DNA from: Piscinibacter defluvii
Lineage (GTDB): Bacteria; Pseudomonadota; Gammaproteobacteria; Burkholderiales; Burkholderiaceae_C
Direction of reading: 5' to 3'
Assembly: GCF_004011805.1 (NCBI RefSeq)
Contig: NZ_RCHJ01000020.1
Location: 62,001 to 126,000 of the forward strand
DNA length: 64,000 bases
The notes beneath the pieces were generated by a model. That model did not search any database. It was given only the letters and a program-made list of their open reading frames with translations, and was not told the DNA's origin. Shown here in pieces: positions 39,102 through 46,450 of the stretch. Within the stretch, counting starts at the first letter, position 1. The number at the start of each line of letters is the position of its first letter. The position numbers were made by a program, and so were the translations under genes.

Positions 39102-40040
39102 TCAGACGTTGCCGTGCACGGTGTTCTTGATCATCGTGAAGCCCTTGATCAGCTCGGCGATGCCGGCGTCCAGCGTCACGGCCGGCTTGAAGCCGGTGGC
39201 CTCGAGCTTGGCGTTGGAGACGATGTAGTTGCGCTGGTCCGGGTCCTTGCCCACCGGCGCGTCGACGAACACGAATTCCGGCAGCTGCTTCGCGATGTGC
39301 TGGCACAGCTCGCGCTTGGAGACGTTGGCTTCCGTCAGGCCGACGTTGTAGATCTGCCCGCGCATGTGCTCGAAGTTCGCGAGGCCGTGCAGGAACACCC
39401 GCGCCACGTCGCGCACGTGGATGTAGTTGCGCTTGAAGTCGCCCTCGAACAGCACGACGAAGCGGTCGTGCACGGCGCGGTAGGTGAAGTCATTCACGAG
39501 CAGGTCGATGCGCATGCGCGGCGACATGCCGAACACCGTCGCCAGGCGGAAGCTGATCGCGTTCTCGCGCTGCATCAGCTCGCCCTCGATGGCCACCTTC
39601 TCGCGTGCGTACAGCGAGATCGGACGCAGCGGCGACTCCTCGGTACAGAAGTTGTTCTCGTCGCCGGTGCCGTAGGCGCTGTTCGTCGTCGGCATCAGGA
39701 TGCGCTGCTGGCGCGACATCAGGCGCAGCATCATCAGGATGGCGTCGTGGTTCACCGTCTTGGCGCCCACCGGGTCCTGGTTGCACATCGGCGCACCGAC
39801 GAGGGCGGCCAGCGGGATCACGATGTCGGCCTTCTTCAGCAGCGGCGCCATGGTCGATTCGACCCGGATGTCGCCCTTCACCACCGAGAAGTTCGGGTCG
39901 TGGCAGACATGGTTCAGGCTGGTCTGCTTGAACAGGAAGTTGTCGACCACGGTGACCCGGTGGCCGGCCGAAAGCAGCGCGGGCACGAGCGTGGAGCCGA
40001 GGTAGCCGGCACCGCCGGTGACGAGGATGTCGTAGGCCAT
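39102..40040 (-). CDS. NAD-dependent sugar epimerase/dehydratase (SDR)
   Basis: This 312-residue extended SDR enzyme has VTGGAGYLGSTLVPALL for NAD binding, D of VVDNF for the adenosine ribose, TTNSAYGTGDENN and the catalytic YAREK (Y144/K148). NYIHVRDVARVFLHGL is the usual substrate-side motif. It may act as 4,6-dehydratase, epimerase or final 4-keto reductase on a GDP-heptose derivative. Sequence alone does not decide. It sits 17 bp after the SIS-domain gene in the operon. Confidence 0.87.
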   Translation of the reverse strand: MAYDILVTGGAGYLGSTLVPALLSAGHRVTVVDNFLFKQTSLNHVCHDPNFSVVKGDIRVESTMAPLLKKADIVIPLAALVGAPMCNQDPVGAKTVNHDAILMMLRLMSRQQRILMPTTNSAYGTGDENNFCTEESPLRPISLYAREKVAIEGELMQRENAISFRLATVFGMSPRMRIDLLVNDFTYRAVHDRFVVLFEGDFKRNYIHVRDVARVFLHGLANFEHMRGQIYNVGLTEANVSKRELCQHIAKQLPEFVFVDAPVGKDPDQRNYIVSNAKLEATGFKPAVTLDAGIAELIKGFTMIKNTVHGNV

Positions 40041-40057
40041 GGGGATTTCGTTCCTTC

Positions 40058-40648
40058 TCAGGCGGTGGTGAACAGGGCGGCCTCGACGCTTTCGCACAGC
40101 GTGTGCGCCAGCACGATGTGCAGTTCCTGGATCGTGCTGGTCGCCGTGCCCGGCACCACCAGGCAGTGGTCGGCCAGTGCACGCGCGGCGCCGCCGCTGC
40201 GGCCGGTGAAGACGATGCTCGGAATGTCCATGCGACGGCACTGCTCGAGGGCTCGCAGGATGTTCGGCGATTCGCCCGAGGTGGTAATGCCGAGAAAGAC
40301 GTCCTTTCCGGTCGCTTTCCCGGCCAGCTGGCGGGCGAACACCTGGTCGAAACCGTAGTCGTTGCCGATCGCCGTGAGGATGGAGGTGTCGGTGGTCAGC
40401 GATTCGGCCGGCAGCGGGCCGCGGTCGCGCGCCAGCTTGCTGACGAACTCGGCCGCGAGGTGCTGCGCGTCGGCCGCCGAGCCGCCGTTGCCGGCGATGT
40501 AGAGGCGGCCGCCGGCGCGGTAGCGCGCCACGACCATCTCGACCGCGCGTGCGAAGGCGGCGAGTGTCGCGTCGTCGCCCAGCAGCTGCTGCTTGGCGCT
40601 GATCGACGCGTCGAGGTTGCGGCGAATGCGTTCAACCGGCGAGGACAT
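40058..40648 (-). CDS. gmhA: Sedoheptulose-7-phosphate isomerase (SIS domain)
   Basis: This 196-residue protein makes D-glycero-D-manno-heptose 7-phosphate from sedoheptulose 7-phosphate in the known family. AGNGGSAADAQHLAAEFVSK is the GmhA phosphate-binding and catalytic-Glu region, and the C-terminal histidine lies in QELHIVLAHTL. The ATG at 40648 (MSSPVERIRRN) matches the family; it overlaps the end of the nucleotidyltransferase gene by 17 bp. With hddA and hddC it indicates a GDP-heptose route. It could also serve LPS core heptose. Confidence 0.9.
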   Translation of the reverse strand: MSSPVERIRRNLDASISAKQQLLGDDATLAAFARAVEMVVARYRAGGRLYIAGNGGSAADAQHLAAEFVSKLARDRGPLPAESLTTDTSILTAIGNDYGFDQVFARQLAGKATGKDVFLGITTSGESPNILRALEQCRRMDIPSIVFTGRSGGAARALADHCLVVPGTATSTIQELHIVLAHTLCESVEAALFTTA

Positions 40649-41354
40649 GGGTTTCAACTCCCGGGGCGAGCACGGACGCGGCACGGTGGTAGTCGGCCGG
40701 CACGCCGATGTCGATGAAGGCGCCGCCGCAGACCAGGCCGGCGAAGCGCTGGCCGAGCGACAGCAGGCGCGGAAAGACGTCGTTCTCCAGCGAGAGCGGC
40801 GCGGTGGTGTCGAAGGCGACGCGGCGCAGCGCCTGCGGACGGAACCAGTAGACGCCGCCGTTGGCTTGCGGCGCGGTGGGCGACTTCAGGGCCGAGATGC
40901 GGCCCTCTCGGCCGAGCGCCACGCCCATGTAGCGCGCCGGGTCGTCGTGGCGGAAGAGCGCGAAGCACCAGTCGGCGTCGTGGCGGCGGGCGCGGGCGGC
41001 GAGGTCCTCGAGGCGCACGTCGAACCAGGTGTCGCCGTTGAGCAGCAGCGCGGGAGCGTCATCGGGCAGTTGCGCGGCGGCGAGCAACAGGGCACCGCCG
41101 GTGCCCTTCGGGGTGTGTTCGACGGCGTAGTCGATCGTCGCGCCGTGGAAGCGGGTACCGAAGTGGCTGCTGATCGCTTCGTGCTTGTAGCCGACGGAGA
41201 GGATGAAGTGGCGCACGCCCTGGCCGATCCAGAAGTCGATCTGGTGCTCGAGGAAGGGCTTGCCGGCCACCGGGGCCATGGGCTTGGGCAGATCCGGCAC
41301 GGCCGAGCGCAGACGCGTCCCGAGTCCGCCCGCGAGAACGATCGCCGTGGTCAT
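40632..41354 (-). CDS. hddC: Heptose-1-phosphate guanylyltransferase-like nucleotidyltransferase
   Basis: This is a 240-residue nucleotidyltransferase. LAGGLGTRLRSAVPDLPKPM is the NTP-binding signature, followed by LLNGDTWFDV for the metal site and GGVYWFRPQAL. HddC in known pathways joins GTP to D-glycero-alpha-D-manno-heptose 1-phosphate. The assignment rests on the neighbouring gmhA and hddA. Sequence alone cannot exclude another hexose- or heptose-1-phosphate. Confidence 0.82.
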   Translation of the reverse strand: MTTAIVLAGGLGTRLRSAVPDLPKPMAPVAGKPFLEHQIDFWIGQGVRHFILSVGYKHEAISSHFGTRFHGATIDYAVEHTPKGTGGALLLAAAQLPDDAPALLLNGDTWFDVRLEDLAARARRHDADWCFALFRHDDPARYMGVALGREGRISALKSPTAPQANGGVYWFRPQALRRVAFDTTAPLSLENDVFPRLLSLGQRFAGLVCGGAFIDIGVPADYHRAASVLAPGVETHVLAG

Positions 41355-41355
41355 G

Positions 41356-42531
41356 TCACACCGAGTTCAGGATCCGACAGATCGAATCGATCTCGTCATC
41401 CCGCAGGTCTGGAAAGTTCCCGATGTAGAAGCCGTAGAAATGGATGTGCTCCGTCTGCGGGAACTGCAGGTGGTGGTCGGGCGGAACGACTCCCCGCAGG
41501 TACGGCTGCCGCAGCTGGTTGCCGCCTCCCGCGCTGCCGCGCCGGAACTCGATCCCCGTCTCGCGCATCGTCGCCATCAGGCGCTGCACGAACTCCGGGT
41601 CGGCCTGCTGCACCACCAGGTTGAACGCGTAGTTGCTGCTGCCCTCGAGCTTGAAGTCGGTGCGGTAGCGCCTGACGTCGATCTTCTCGAGGAAGCGATG
41701 CAGGTTCTGCGTGCGCCGCAGCACGTTGGCGTCGAGCCGCTTGAGCTGGCTGCGCCCGAGGATCGCGCCGATCTCGTTGTTGCGCACGTTGTAGGCCGGG
41801 AAGGCGAAGATGAAGTCCGGGTTCAGCTCCGGGTGCGATCGCTTCCAGCCTTCGCGCACCTCGGCGTCGTTCGATTCGCGCACCATGCCGTGCGAGCGCA
41901 GCATGCGGATCTGCTGGTAGACCTCGGGGTCGTCGGTGCAGACCATGCCGCCCTCGATGGTGGACATGTGGTGCGCGTAGTAGAAGCTGAAATTCGACAT
42001 CCAGCCGTAGCTGCCCAGCCGGCGCCCGCCGTGCGTGGCGCCATGCGATTCGCACACGTCCTCGATCAGCGGGATCTTGCGGCGGTGCAGTTCGGACAGC
42101 AGCTGGTCGGTGAGCCCGTCGAAGCCCTGCACGTGCGTGAGGAACACGGCGCGAGTCTTGTCGGTGATCTTCGCGAGGATCTGCGCCGGCGCCATCGCGA
42201 GGCTGCGCGGGTCGATGTCGGCGAACACCGGCGTGAAGCCGTTCTGCAGCACCGAGGCGACGTCGGAGATCCAGGTCAGCGGCGGCACGATCACCTCGCC
42301 GCCCTCGGGGTGGCGCAGCTTCAGCAGCGCCATCGAGAGCAGGTTGGCCGAGGCGCCCGAGTTGACGAACACGCTGTACTTGACGCCCAGCCACTTCGAC
42401 CATTCCTGCTCGAAGGCCACGCACTGCGGGCCGTTGGTGAGGATCGGGTCGTCCTGCTTCAGGTGCTCGATGACGGCATCGAGGTCCTCGCGCAGGATGT
42501 TGTTGCGCATCAGCGGGTACTTGGCCGCCAT
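41356..42531 (-). CDS. DegT-family sugar 3-dehydratase with His in place of the PLP lysine (ColD/RfbH type)
   Basis: This 391-residue aminotransferase-fold protein reads SFYYAHHMSTIEGG where aminotransferases have SFxxxKxxTxGEGG. The PLP lysine is replaced by histidine (first of the pair, about residue 187), as in ColD and RfbH (E1), which remove the 3-hydroxyl of a 4-keto-6-deoxy sugar rather than transaminate it. LPPLTWISDVASV-like and ESHGATHGGRRLG segments confirm the fold. ColD works on GDP-4-keto-6-deoxymannose without an iron-sulphur partner. The GDP-heptose genes here favour a ColD-like reaction on a heptose. Confidence 0.85.
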   Translation of the reverse strand: MAAKYPLMRNNILREDLDAVIEHLKQDDPILTNGPQCVAFEQEWSKWLGVKYSVFVNSGASANLLSMALLKLRHPEGGEVIVPPLTWISDVASVLQNGFTPVFADIDPRSLAMAPAQILAKITDKTRAVFLTHVQGFDGLTDQLLSELHRRKIPLIEDVCESHGATHGGRRLGSYGWMSNFSFYYAHHMSTIEGGMVCTDDPEVYQQIRMLRSHGMVRESNDAEVREGWKRSHPELNPDFIFAFPAYNVRNNEIGAILGRSQLKRLDANVLRRTQNLHRFLEKIDVRRYRTDFKLEGSSNYAFNLVVQQADPEFVQRLMATMRETGIEFRRGSAGGGNQLRQPYLRGVVPPDHHLQFPQTEHIHFYGFYIGNFPDLRDDEIDSICRILNSV

Positions 42532-42532
42532 C

Positions 42533-43069
42533 TCACTTCTCTCCGTAGTAGTCGCCCCACTCGACGACGATCGTCGAGCGGCCGTCGTCGCGCAGCAGCG
42601 CGCGCTGATAGGCCGGGAACACCTGCTCGGGCTCGTCGACGCGGATCACCTCGATGGTCGAGCACATGCTGCGGATCGCCGCGGTGAAGTCGCCGACGTG
42701 CTGGTGCTGCGGGTGCAGCGGGCGCTCCGAGCCGATGCCGGTGCGCACGATGGCCTTGGCCTTGAAGCCGCCGTTGCTCATCACGGCGATCTTGTCGAGG
42801 TGGTTCACCAGCTGGCTGATGCCGCACAGCAGGAAGTTCCAGCGCGGGAAGAGCGACACCGGCACCATGCCCGCCAGCGCCATGCCGGTGGTCATGCCCA
42901 TCTGCATCTCCTCGGCCACCGGCAGCTCGATCAGGCGCGCCGGGTCCACGTCCTTCAAGGTGTTGCTCATCGCGGTGCCGGGCACGGCCACCGCCTGGCC
43001 CATGAACACCGTGCGCGGGTCGGCCGCGAGAAACTCCATCGAGCGCTTCAGCTCATCGAAGTACTTCAT
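42533..43069 (-). CDS. Minimal ThDP-enzyme beta subunit (E1-beta Pyr-domain-like)
   Basis: This 178-residue protein matches only the pyrimidine-binding domain of pyruvate/acetoin dehydrogenase E1-beta. LPVAEEMQMGMTTGMALAGM contains the ThDP-activating glutamate (about E53), and LVNHLDKIAVMSNGG follows. The C-terminal transketolase-type domain of ordinary E1-beta (about 325 residues) is absent. That size is like the small subunits of sulfopyruvate decarboxylase. It lies 12 bp after the alpha-like gene. The pair probably decarboxylates a 2-oxo acid and may transfer the two-carbon unit to a sugar. Confidence 0.8.
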   Translation of the reverse strand: MKYFDELKRSMEFLAADPRTVFMGQAVAVPGTAMSNTLKDVDPARLIELPVAEEMQMGMTTGMALAGMVPVSLFPRWNFLLCGISQLVNHLDKIAVMSNGGFKAKAIVRTGIGSERPLHPQHQHVGDFTAAIRSMCSTIEVIRVDEPEQVFPAYQRALLRDDGRSTIVVEWGDYYGEK

Positions 43070-43081
43070 CGCCCTGCCCCC

Positions 43082-43684
43082 TCAGAACTGCACCCGCACG
43101 CCCGCGCCGGCATGCGGCCAGCGCGTCTCGTAGCGGTAGTGGTGGATGTACTCGTCACGCTGGCCGTCGAAGCTGAGCTTCTCGCTGCCCCAGGCCGAGC
43201 GCGTGTCGGTGCAGACCGACTTGCCGTTGTCCTCGACGATGAAGCGGATCGGCAGCTTGTGGTTGCGCGCGTACTTGATCGACTCGTGCGCGATGCCGGT
43301 CTCGGCCGTCATCTCGCCCATGAAGCAGTGCACCCGCGCATCCTCGCCGCTGCGCGCGATCGCCATCGCGGTGCCCACGGCGATCGGCAGCACGCCGCCG
43401 ACGATGGCCGAGGAGTAGACCCGGTGCTCCGGGAAACACAGCGAGATCGAGCGCCCGGCCATGATCTCGTCCATCACCTGCTCGCGCGGCACGCCCTTGA
43501 GCAGGCACTGGTAGTGCGAGCGCCAGGAGCAGAACACCCAGTCGTGTCTGCCGATGCCCTTGAACACCTCGAGCATCTGCGCCTCGTTGCCCGAGTACAG
43601 GTGCACCGGGGCGCGGATCTTGCCGGCGTTGAAGCGCGCGGCCACCTCCTCCTCGAAGGCGATCAGGTCTGCGGCGGTCATCAT
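43082..43684 (-). CDS. Minimal ThDP-enzyme alpha subunit (E1-alpha PP-domain-like)
   Basis: This 200-residue protein matches the diphosphate-binding domain of E1-alpha: VHLYSGNEAQMLEVF, the ISLCFPEHRVYSSAIVGG region and the ThDP motif FMGEMTAETGIAHESIKYA ending in EDNGKSV. The canonical GDG reads GEM, with Glu for Asp at the metal ligand, so cofactor binding is possible but altered. Ordinary E1-alpha is about 330 residues. GAGGAG-type ribosome binding lies ahead of two adjacent ATGs (43684 and 43681). It forms a unit with the 42533 gene. Confidence 0.8.
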   Translation of the reverse strand: MMTAADLIAFEEEVAARFNAGKIRAPVHLYSGNEAQMLEVFKGIGRHDWVFCSWRSHYQCLLKGVPREQVMDEIMAGRSISLCFPEHRVYSSAIVGGVLPIAVGTAMAIARSGEDARVHCFMGEMTAETGIAHESIKYARNHKLPIRFIVEDNGKSVCTDTRSAWGSEKLSFDGQRDEYIHHYRYETRWPHAGAGVRVQF

Positions 43685-43695
43685 CGGTCGGCTCC

Positions 43696-44694
43696 TCAGC
43701 TCAGGCCGTTGGGCTGGTACATGACGACCCGGCTGCCGGACTCGTCGAAGTTGAAGGGCACGTGCACCAGGTGCTTGAGCGCCTCCTTCACGCGCGGCTG
43801 GTCGGCCGGGCGCGCGAACAGCAGCAGGAAGCCGCCACCGCCGGCGCCGAGGATCTTTCCGCCGATCGCGCCGTTGGAGCGTGCGGTCTCGTAGATCTGG
43901 TCGATCTCGGAGGTGCTCACCTTGTCCGAGAGCGCCTTCTTCGCGCGCCAGGCCTCGTGCAGCAGGTCGCCGAACTCCTCGATCGGGCGGTTGCAGCTGT
44001 GCAGGATGCGCATCGCCTCGTCGACCATCTCGCGCATGCGCTTGAGCTCGCTCTCGCGCTGCTTCAGGTTGGCGATCTTGTCCTTGGCCACCTCGGCCGC
44101 GATGCGGCTGAAGCCGGTGAAGCACAGCATCAGGTGCTTCTGCAGGTCCTTCTGGCGCGACTTCTTCAGGATCACCGGCGAGACCTGGAAGTTGCCGCTG
44201 CGCAGGAACTCGATGCGGTTGAAGCCGCCGTAGGCCGCGGCAATCTGGTCCTGGCTGCCCACGCTCTCGCCGATCACGTTCTGCTCGATGTGGATCGCGT
44301 CGCGCGCCAGCTGGTCCTTGGTGACGTACGAGCCCTTCAGCGCCGCGATCGCGTGCACCAGGCCGACCGTGAACGAGGAGCTCGAGCCCAGGCCCGAGCG
44401 CGCCGGCAGGTCGCCGTCGTGGTGGATCTCCAGGCCCTTGTTGCAGTTGGCCCAGCCCAGCACGCCGCGCACCGCGGGGTGCCGGATCTCGTCCCAGTGG
44501 CGCACGTTCTCGATCGCCGAGTAGACGATGCGGTGCTTGTAGTCGAAGAACGGCGGCAGGTGCCGGCAGCTGATGTAGCAGTACTTGTCGATCGTGGTCG
44601 ACAGCACCTCCCCGCCATGCTGGTGGTACCAGGTCGGGTAGTCGGTGCCGCCACCGAAGAACGAGATGCGGAACGGGGTGCGGGTGATGATCAT
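43696..44694 (-). CDS. hddA: GHMP kinase, D-glycero-D-manno-heptose 7-phosphate kinase-like
   Basis: This 332-residue GHMP-family kinase opens MIITRTPFRISFFGGGTDYP, the HddA/fucokinase-type start. The ATP-binding motif is SGLGSSSSFTVGL, EQNVIGESVGSQDQIAAAYGG follows, and the C-terminal motif is KILGAGGGGFLLLF. In the GDP-heptose pathway HddA makes heptose 1,7-bisphosphate. The GmhB phosphatase needed next is not in the window and may be supplied from the LPS core locus. Confidence 0.88.
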   Translation of the reverse strand: MIITRTPFRISFFGGGTDYPTWYHQHGGEVLSTTIDKYCYISCRHLPPFFDYKHRIVYSAIENVRHWDEIRHPAVRGVLGWANCNKGLEIHHDGDLPARSGLGSSSSFTVGLVHAIAALKGSYVTKDQLARDAIHIEQNVIGESVGSQDQIAAAYGGFNRIEFLRSGNFQVSPVILKKSRQKDLQKHLMLCFTGFSRIAAEVAKDKIANLKQRESELKRMREMVDEAMRILHSCNRPIEEFGDLLHEAWRAKKALSDKVSTSEIDQIYETARSNGAIGGKILGAGGGGFLLLFARPADQPRVKEALKHLVHVPFNFDESGSRVVMYQPNGLS

Positions 44695-44708
44695 TCGTCT
44701 CGCTCCGC

Positions 44709-46217
44709 TCAGGCCGCCAGCGCCACGGAGGGGCGGTAGACGAAGCGCTCGTCCACCTCGTCTTCCGGCAGCCGGATGCCGGCCTGCAGCGTGCGCGCGG
44801 CGGTGCGCTCGGCCAGCGTGGTCTCCTGCTTCACGAGCACCAGGCGCATGAAGGCGGCCTGCTCGCGGCCGCAGTCCTTGAGCGACATGTCCAGGTAGGT
44901 CGAGGCCTGCACCACGAAGCGGTGCTCGAACCAGCCGAGGTACCAGAACCATTCGGTGTAGTAGAGCCAGGAGTTCTCGTTCATCGCCCGCACGTGCGTC
45001 GGGTCCTGCCAGGCGGTGGCGGCGTGTTCGTAGGGCACCTCGATGTGGAACTCGCCGCCCTCCTTCAGCAGGGCCAGGCAGTTGGTCATCAGGGTCGGCA
45101 GGTCGCCCACGTGCTCGAGCACGTTGTTGGCGTTGATCACGTCCACGCTGCCGGCCTCGAGCCGCACCGGGCCCTGGGTCGGCGAGTCGAGTTCGAGCGG
45201 GAAACGCTGCGGCTGCGCCAGGTCGAGCACCAGGTCGGGCTCGGCGCGCTCGAGCAGGTCGATGTTCAGCCAGCCGGCCTGGTAGTCCTTGCCCGAGCCG
45301 AGGTTGATGCGCTCGGGCGTCCACGCGCCGGCCGGGCGGCGCTCGTGGTGCGCGCCGACGAAGCCGCCGGCAAAGGCCAGCAGGTCGGCGTAGGCCTCGA
45401 TCGGGTCGGCCGCCTCGAAGCGCTGCAGCGCGGCGTAGCTGGCCTCGTAGAAGGCGGGCGTGCCGAAGTCCTCGCCGAAGAACTGCTCCAGCTCCTCGCC
45501 CTGCAGCCACAGCACGCTGTCCTCGAAGGCCTCGGGCGGGTTCGTCAGCGCGGTGCGCTCGGCGATCACCGGCGTTCCGAGCGAGAGGCAATGTGCCGCG
45601 CGCGCCTGCTCGAAGCGGCTGCTCTCGTAGAAGTGGCAGTTCAGCACCGCCTTGGCCTGGAGGATGAACTGGTCGCGCTCCTGCCCGTACAGCGCCGAGT
45701 CGAACACCGAGACGGTGAGGCCGAGCGCCTCGATGCGGTCCAGCCAGGCGCGGCGGCGTTCGTTCATGCTGCCGATGAACAGCAGGTCGATCGGGCGCAG
45801 CTCCAGCGGCACCGAGATCTCCGGCTTCAGGTAGGGCGCGTGCAGCAGCGGCACCACCGGCACGTCCAGCGGGTCGGCGGCGTAGGCGGGGATGTTGGCG
45901 GCGTCGTAGTCGACCACCGCCGCGTTGGCGAGCAGCTTCAGGTAGGCCGGCGAGACCGACGCGCCGCCTTCGCCGAGCTGCTCGAGGTTGACGAAGATGC
46001 AGGCGTGGCGCCGCGTCTGCGCGGCGTCGAAGCCCAGGTGCGCGCCGAACACGAAGTTCACCGCGTCGTGGCGCAGCCGGTTCTTGGCCATCGTCACCGT
46101 GGCGCCCTGGCGGCGGAACTGCCAGCGGAAATAGCGTGCCTGGTCGAGCAACCCGAGCGAGTGCACGTAGCCGGGCGGCTGGACGACGCACAGGTGGACG
46201 GCGGGGGTGGAGCTCAT
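44709..46217 (-). CDS. Glycosyltransferase-like protein fused to a SAM methyltransferase domain
   Basis: This 502-residue two-domain protein opens the sugar operon. Residues 1-250 are GT-B-like (LLFIGSMNERRRAWLDRIEAL, ARAAHCLSLGTPVIAE). Residues 300-500 are a methyltransferase-like domain with an intact first motif, INLGSGKDYQAGWLNIDL, then VDVINANNVLEHV and LALLKEGGEFHIEVPYEH. The layout parallels the 16100 protein, whose motif I has decayed. The ATG at 46217 has GGAAAGG at good spacing. An in-frame TTG at 46238 is the alternative start. Confidence 0.82.
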   Translation of the reverse strand: MSSTPAVHLCVVQPPGYVHSLGLLDQARYFRWQFRRQGATVTMAKNRLRHDAVNFVFGAHLGFDAAQTRRHACIFVNLEQLGEGGASVSPAYLKLLANAAVVDYDAANIPAYAADPLDVPVVPLLHAPYLKPEISVPLELRPIDLLFIGSMNERRRAWLDRIEALGLTVSVFDSALYGQERDQFILQAKAVLNCHFYESSRFEQARAAHCLSLGTPVIAERTALTNPPEAFEDSVLWLQGEELEQFFGEDFGTPAFYEASYAALQRFEAADPIEAYADLLAFAGGFVGAHHERRPAGAWTPERINLGSGKDYQAGWLNIDLLERAEPDLVLDLAQPQRFPLELDSPTQGPVRLEAGSVDVINANNVLEHVGDLPTLMTNCLALLKEGGEFHIEVPYEHAATAWQDPTHVRAMNENSWLYYTEWFWYLGWFEHRFVVQASTYLDMSLKDCGREQAAFMRLVLVKQETTLAERTAARTLQAGIRLPEDEVDERFVYRPSVALAA

Positions 46218-46386
46218 GCAGGCGGCCTTTCCGGACAACGGCCGGGCACCAGTGCACCCGGTGTCGTCAGGTTAGGCGCGGTGCCGGCGCACTAAAGCCC
46301 GATGAACGCCGGCAAACCGGGCCAGATCGGCACGCAGCAAGAGGCCACGAGGCTTGCGCAAAGTCACGCTTGGCCGCCGCTGCGAG

Positions 46387-46414
46387 GGAAAGTCCGCGCG
46401 GTTTCGGCCGATAG
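46387..46414 (+). promoter_or_regulatory. Sigma-28-like promoter of the diguanylate cyclase
   Basis: The plus strand reads GGAAAG (46387-46392), 14 bp, GCCGATAG (46407-46414). The -10 matches that of the fliD promoter exactly and the spacing is the same, but the -35 matches only in AAAG. It sits 36 bp before the ATG. A 7-bp inverted repeat, GCCGGCG...CGCCGGC (46283-46313), lies farther upstream. Confidence 0.5.
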
Positions 46415-46450
46415 TGACCGAGGCGGGCCCACCGGGCCCCGAGGCAAGCA

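Noticed and set aside
41356..42531. Aminotransferase inactivated by loss of the PLP lysine
   Set aside because: His at this position is the known catalytic base of ColD/RfbH-type 3-dehydratases; the rest of the gene is intact.
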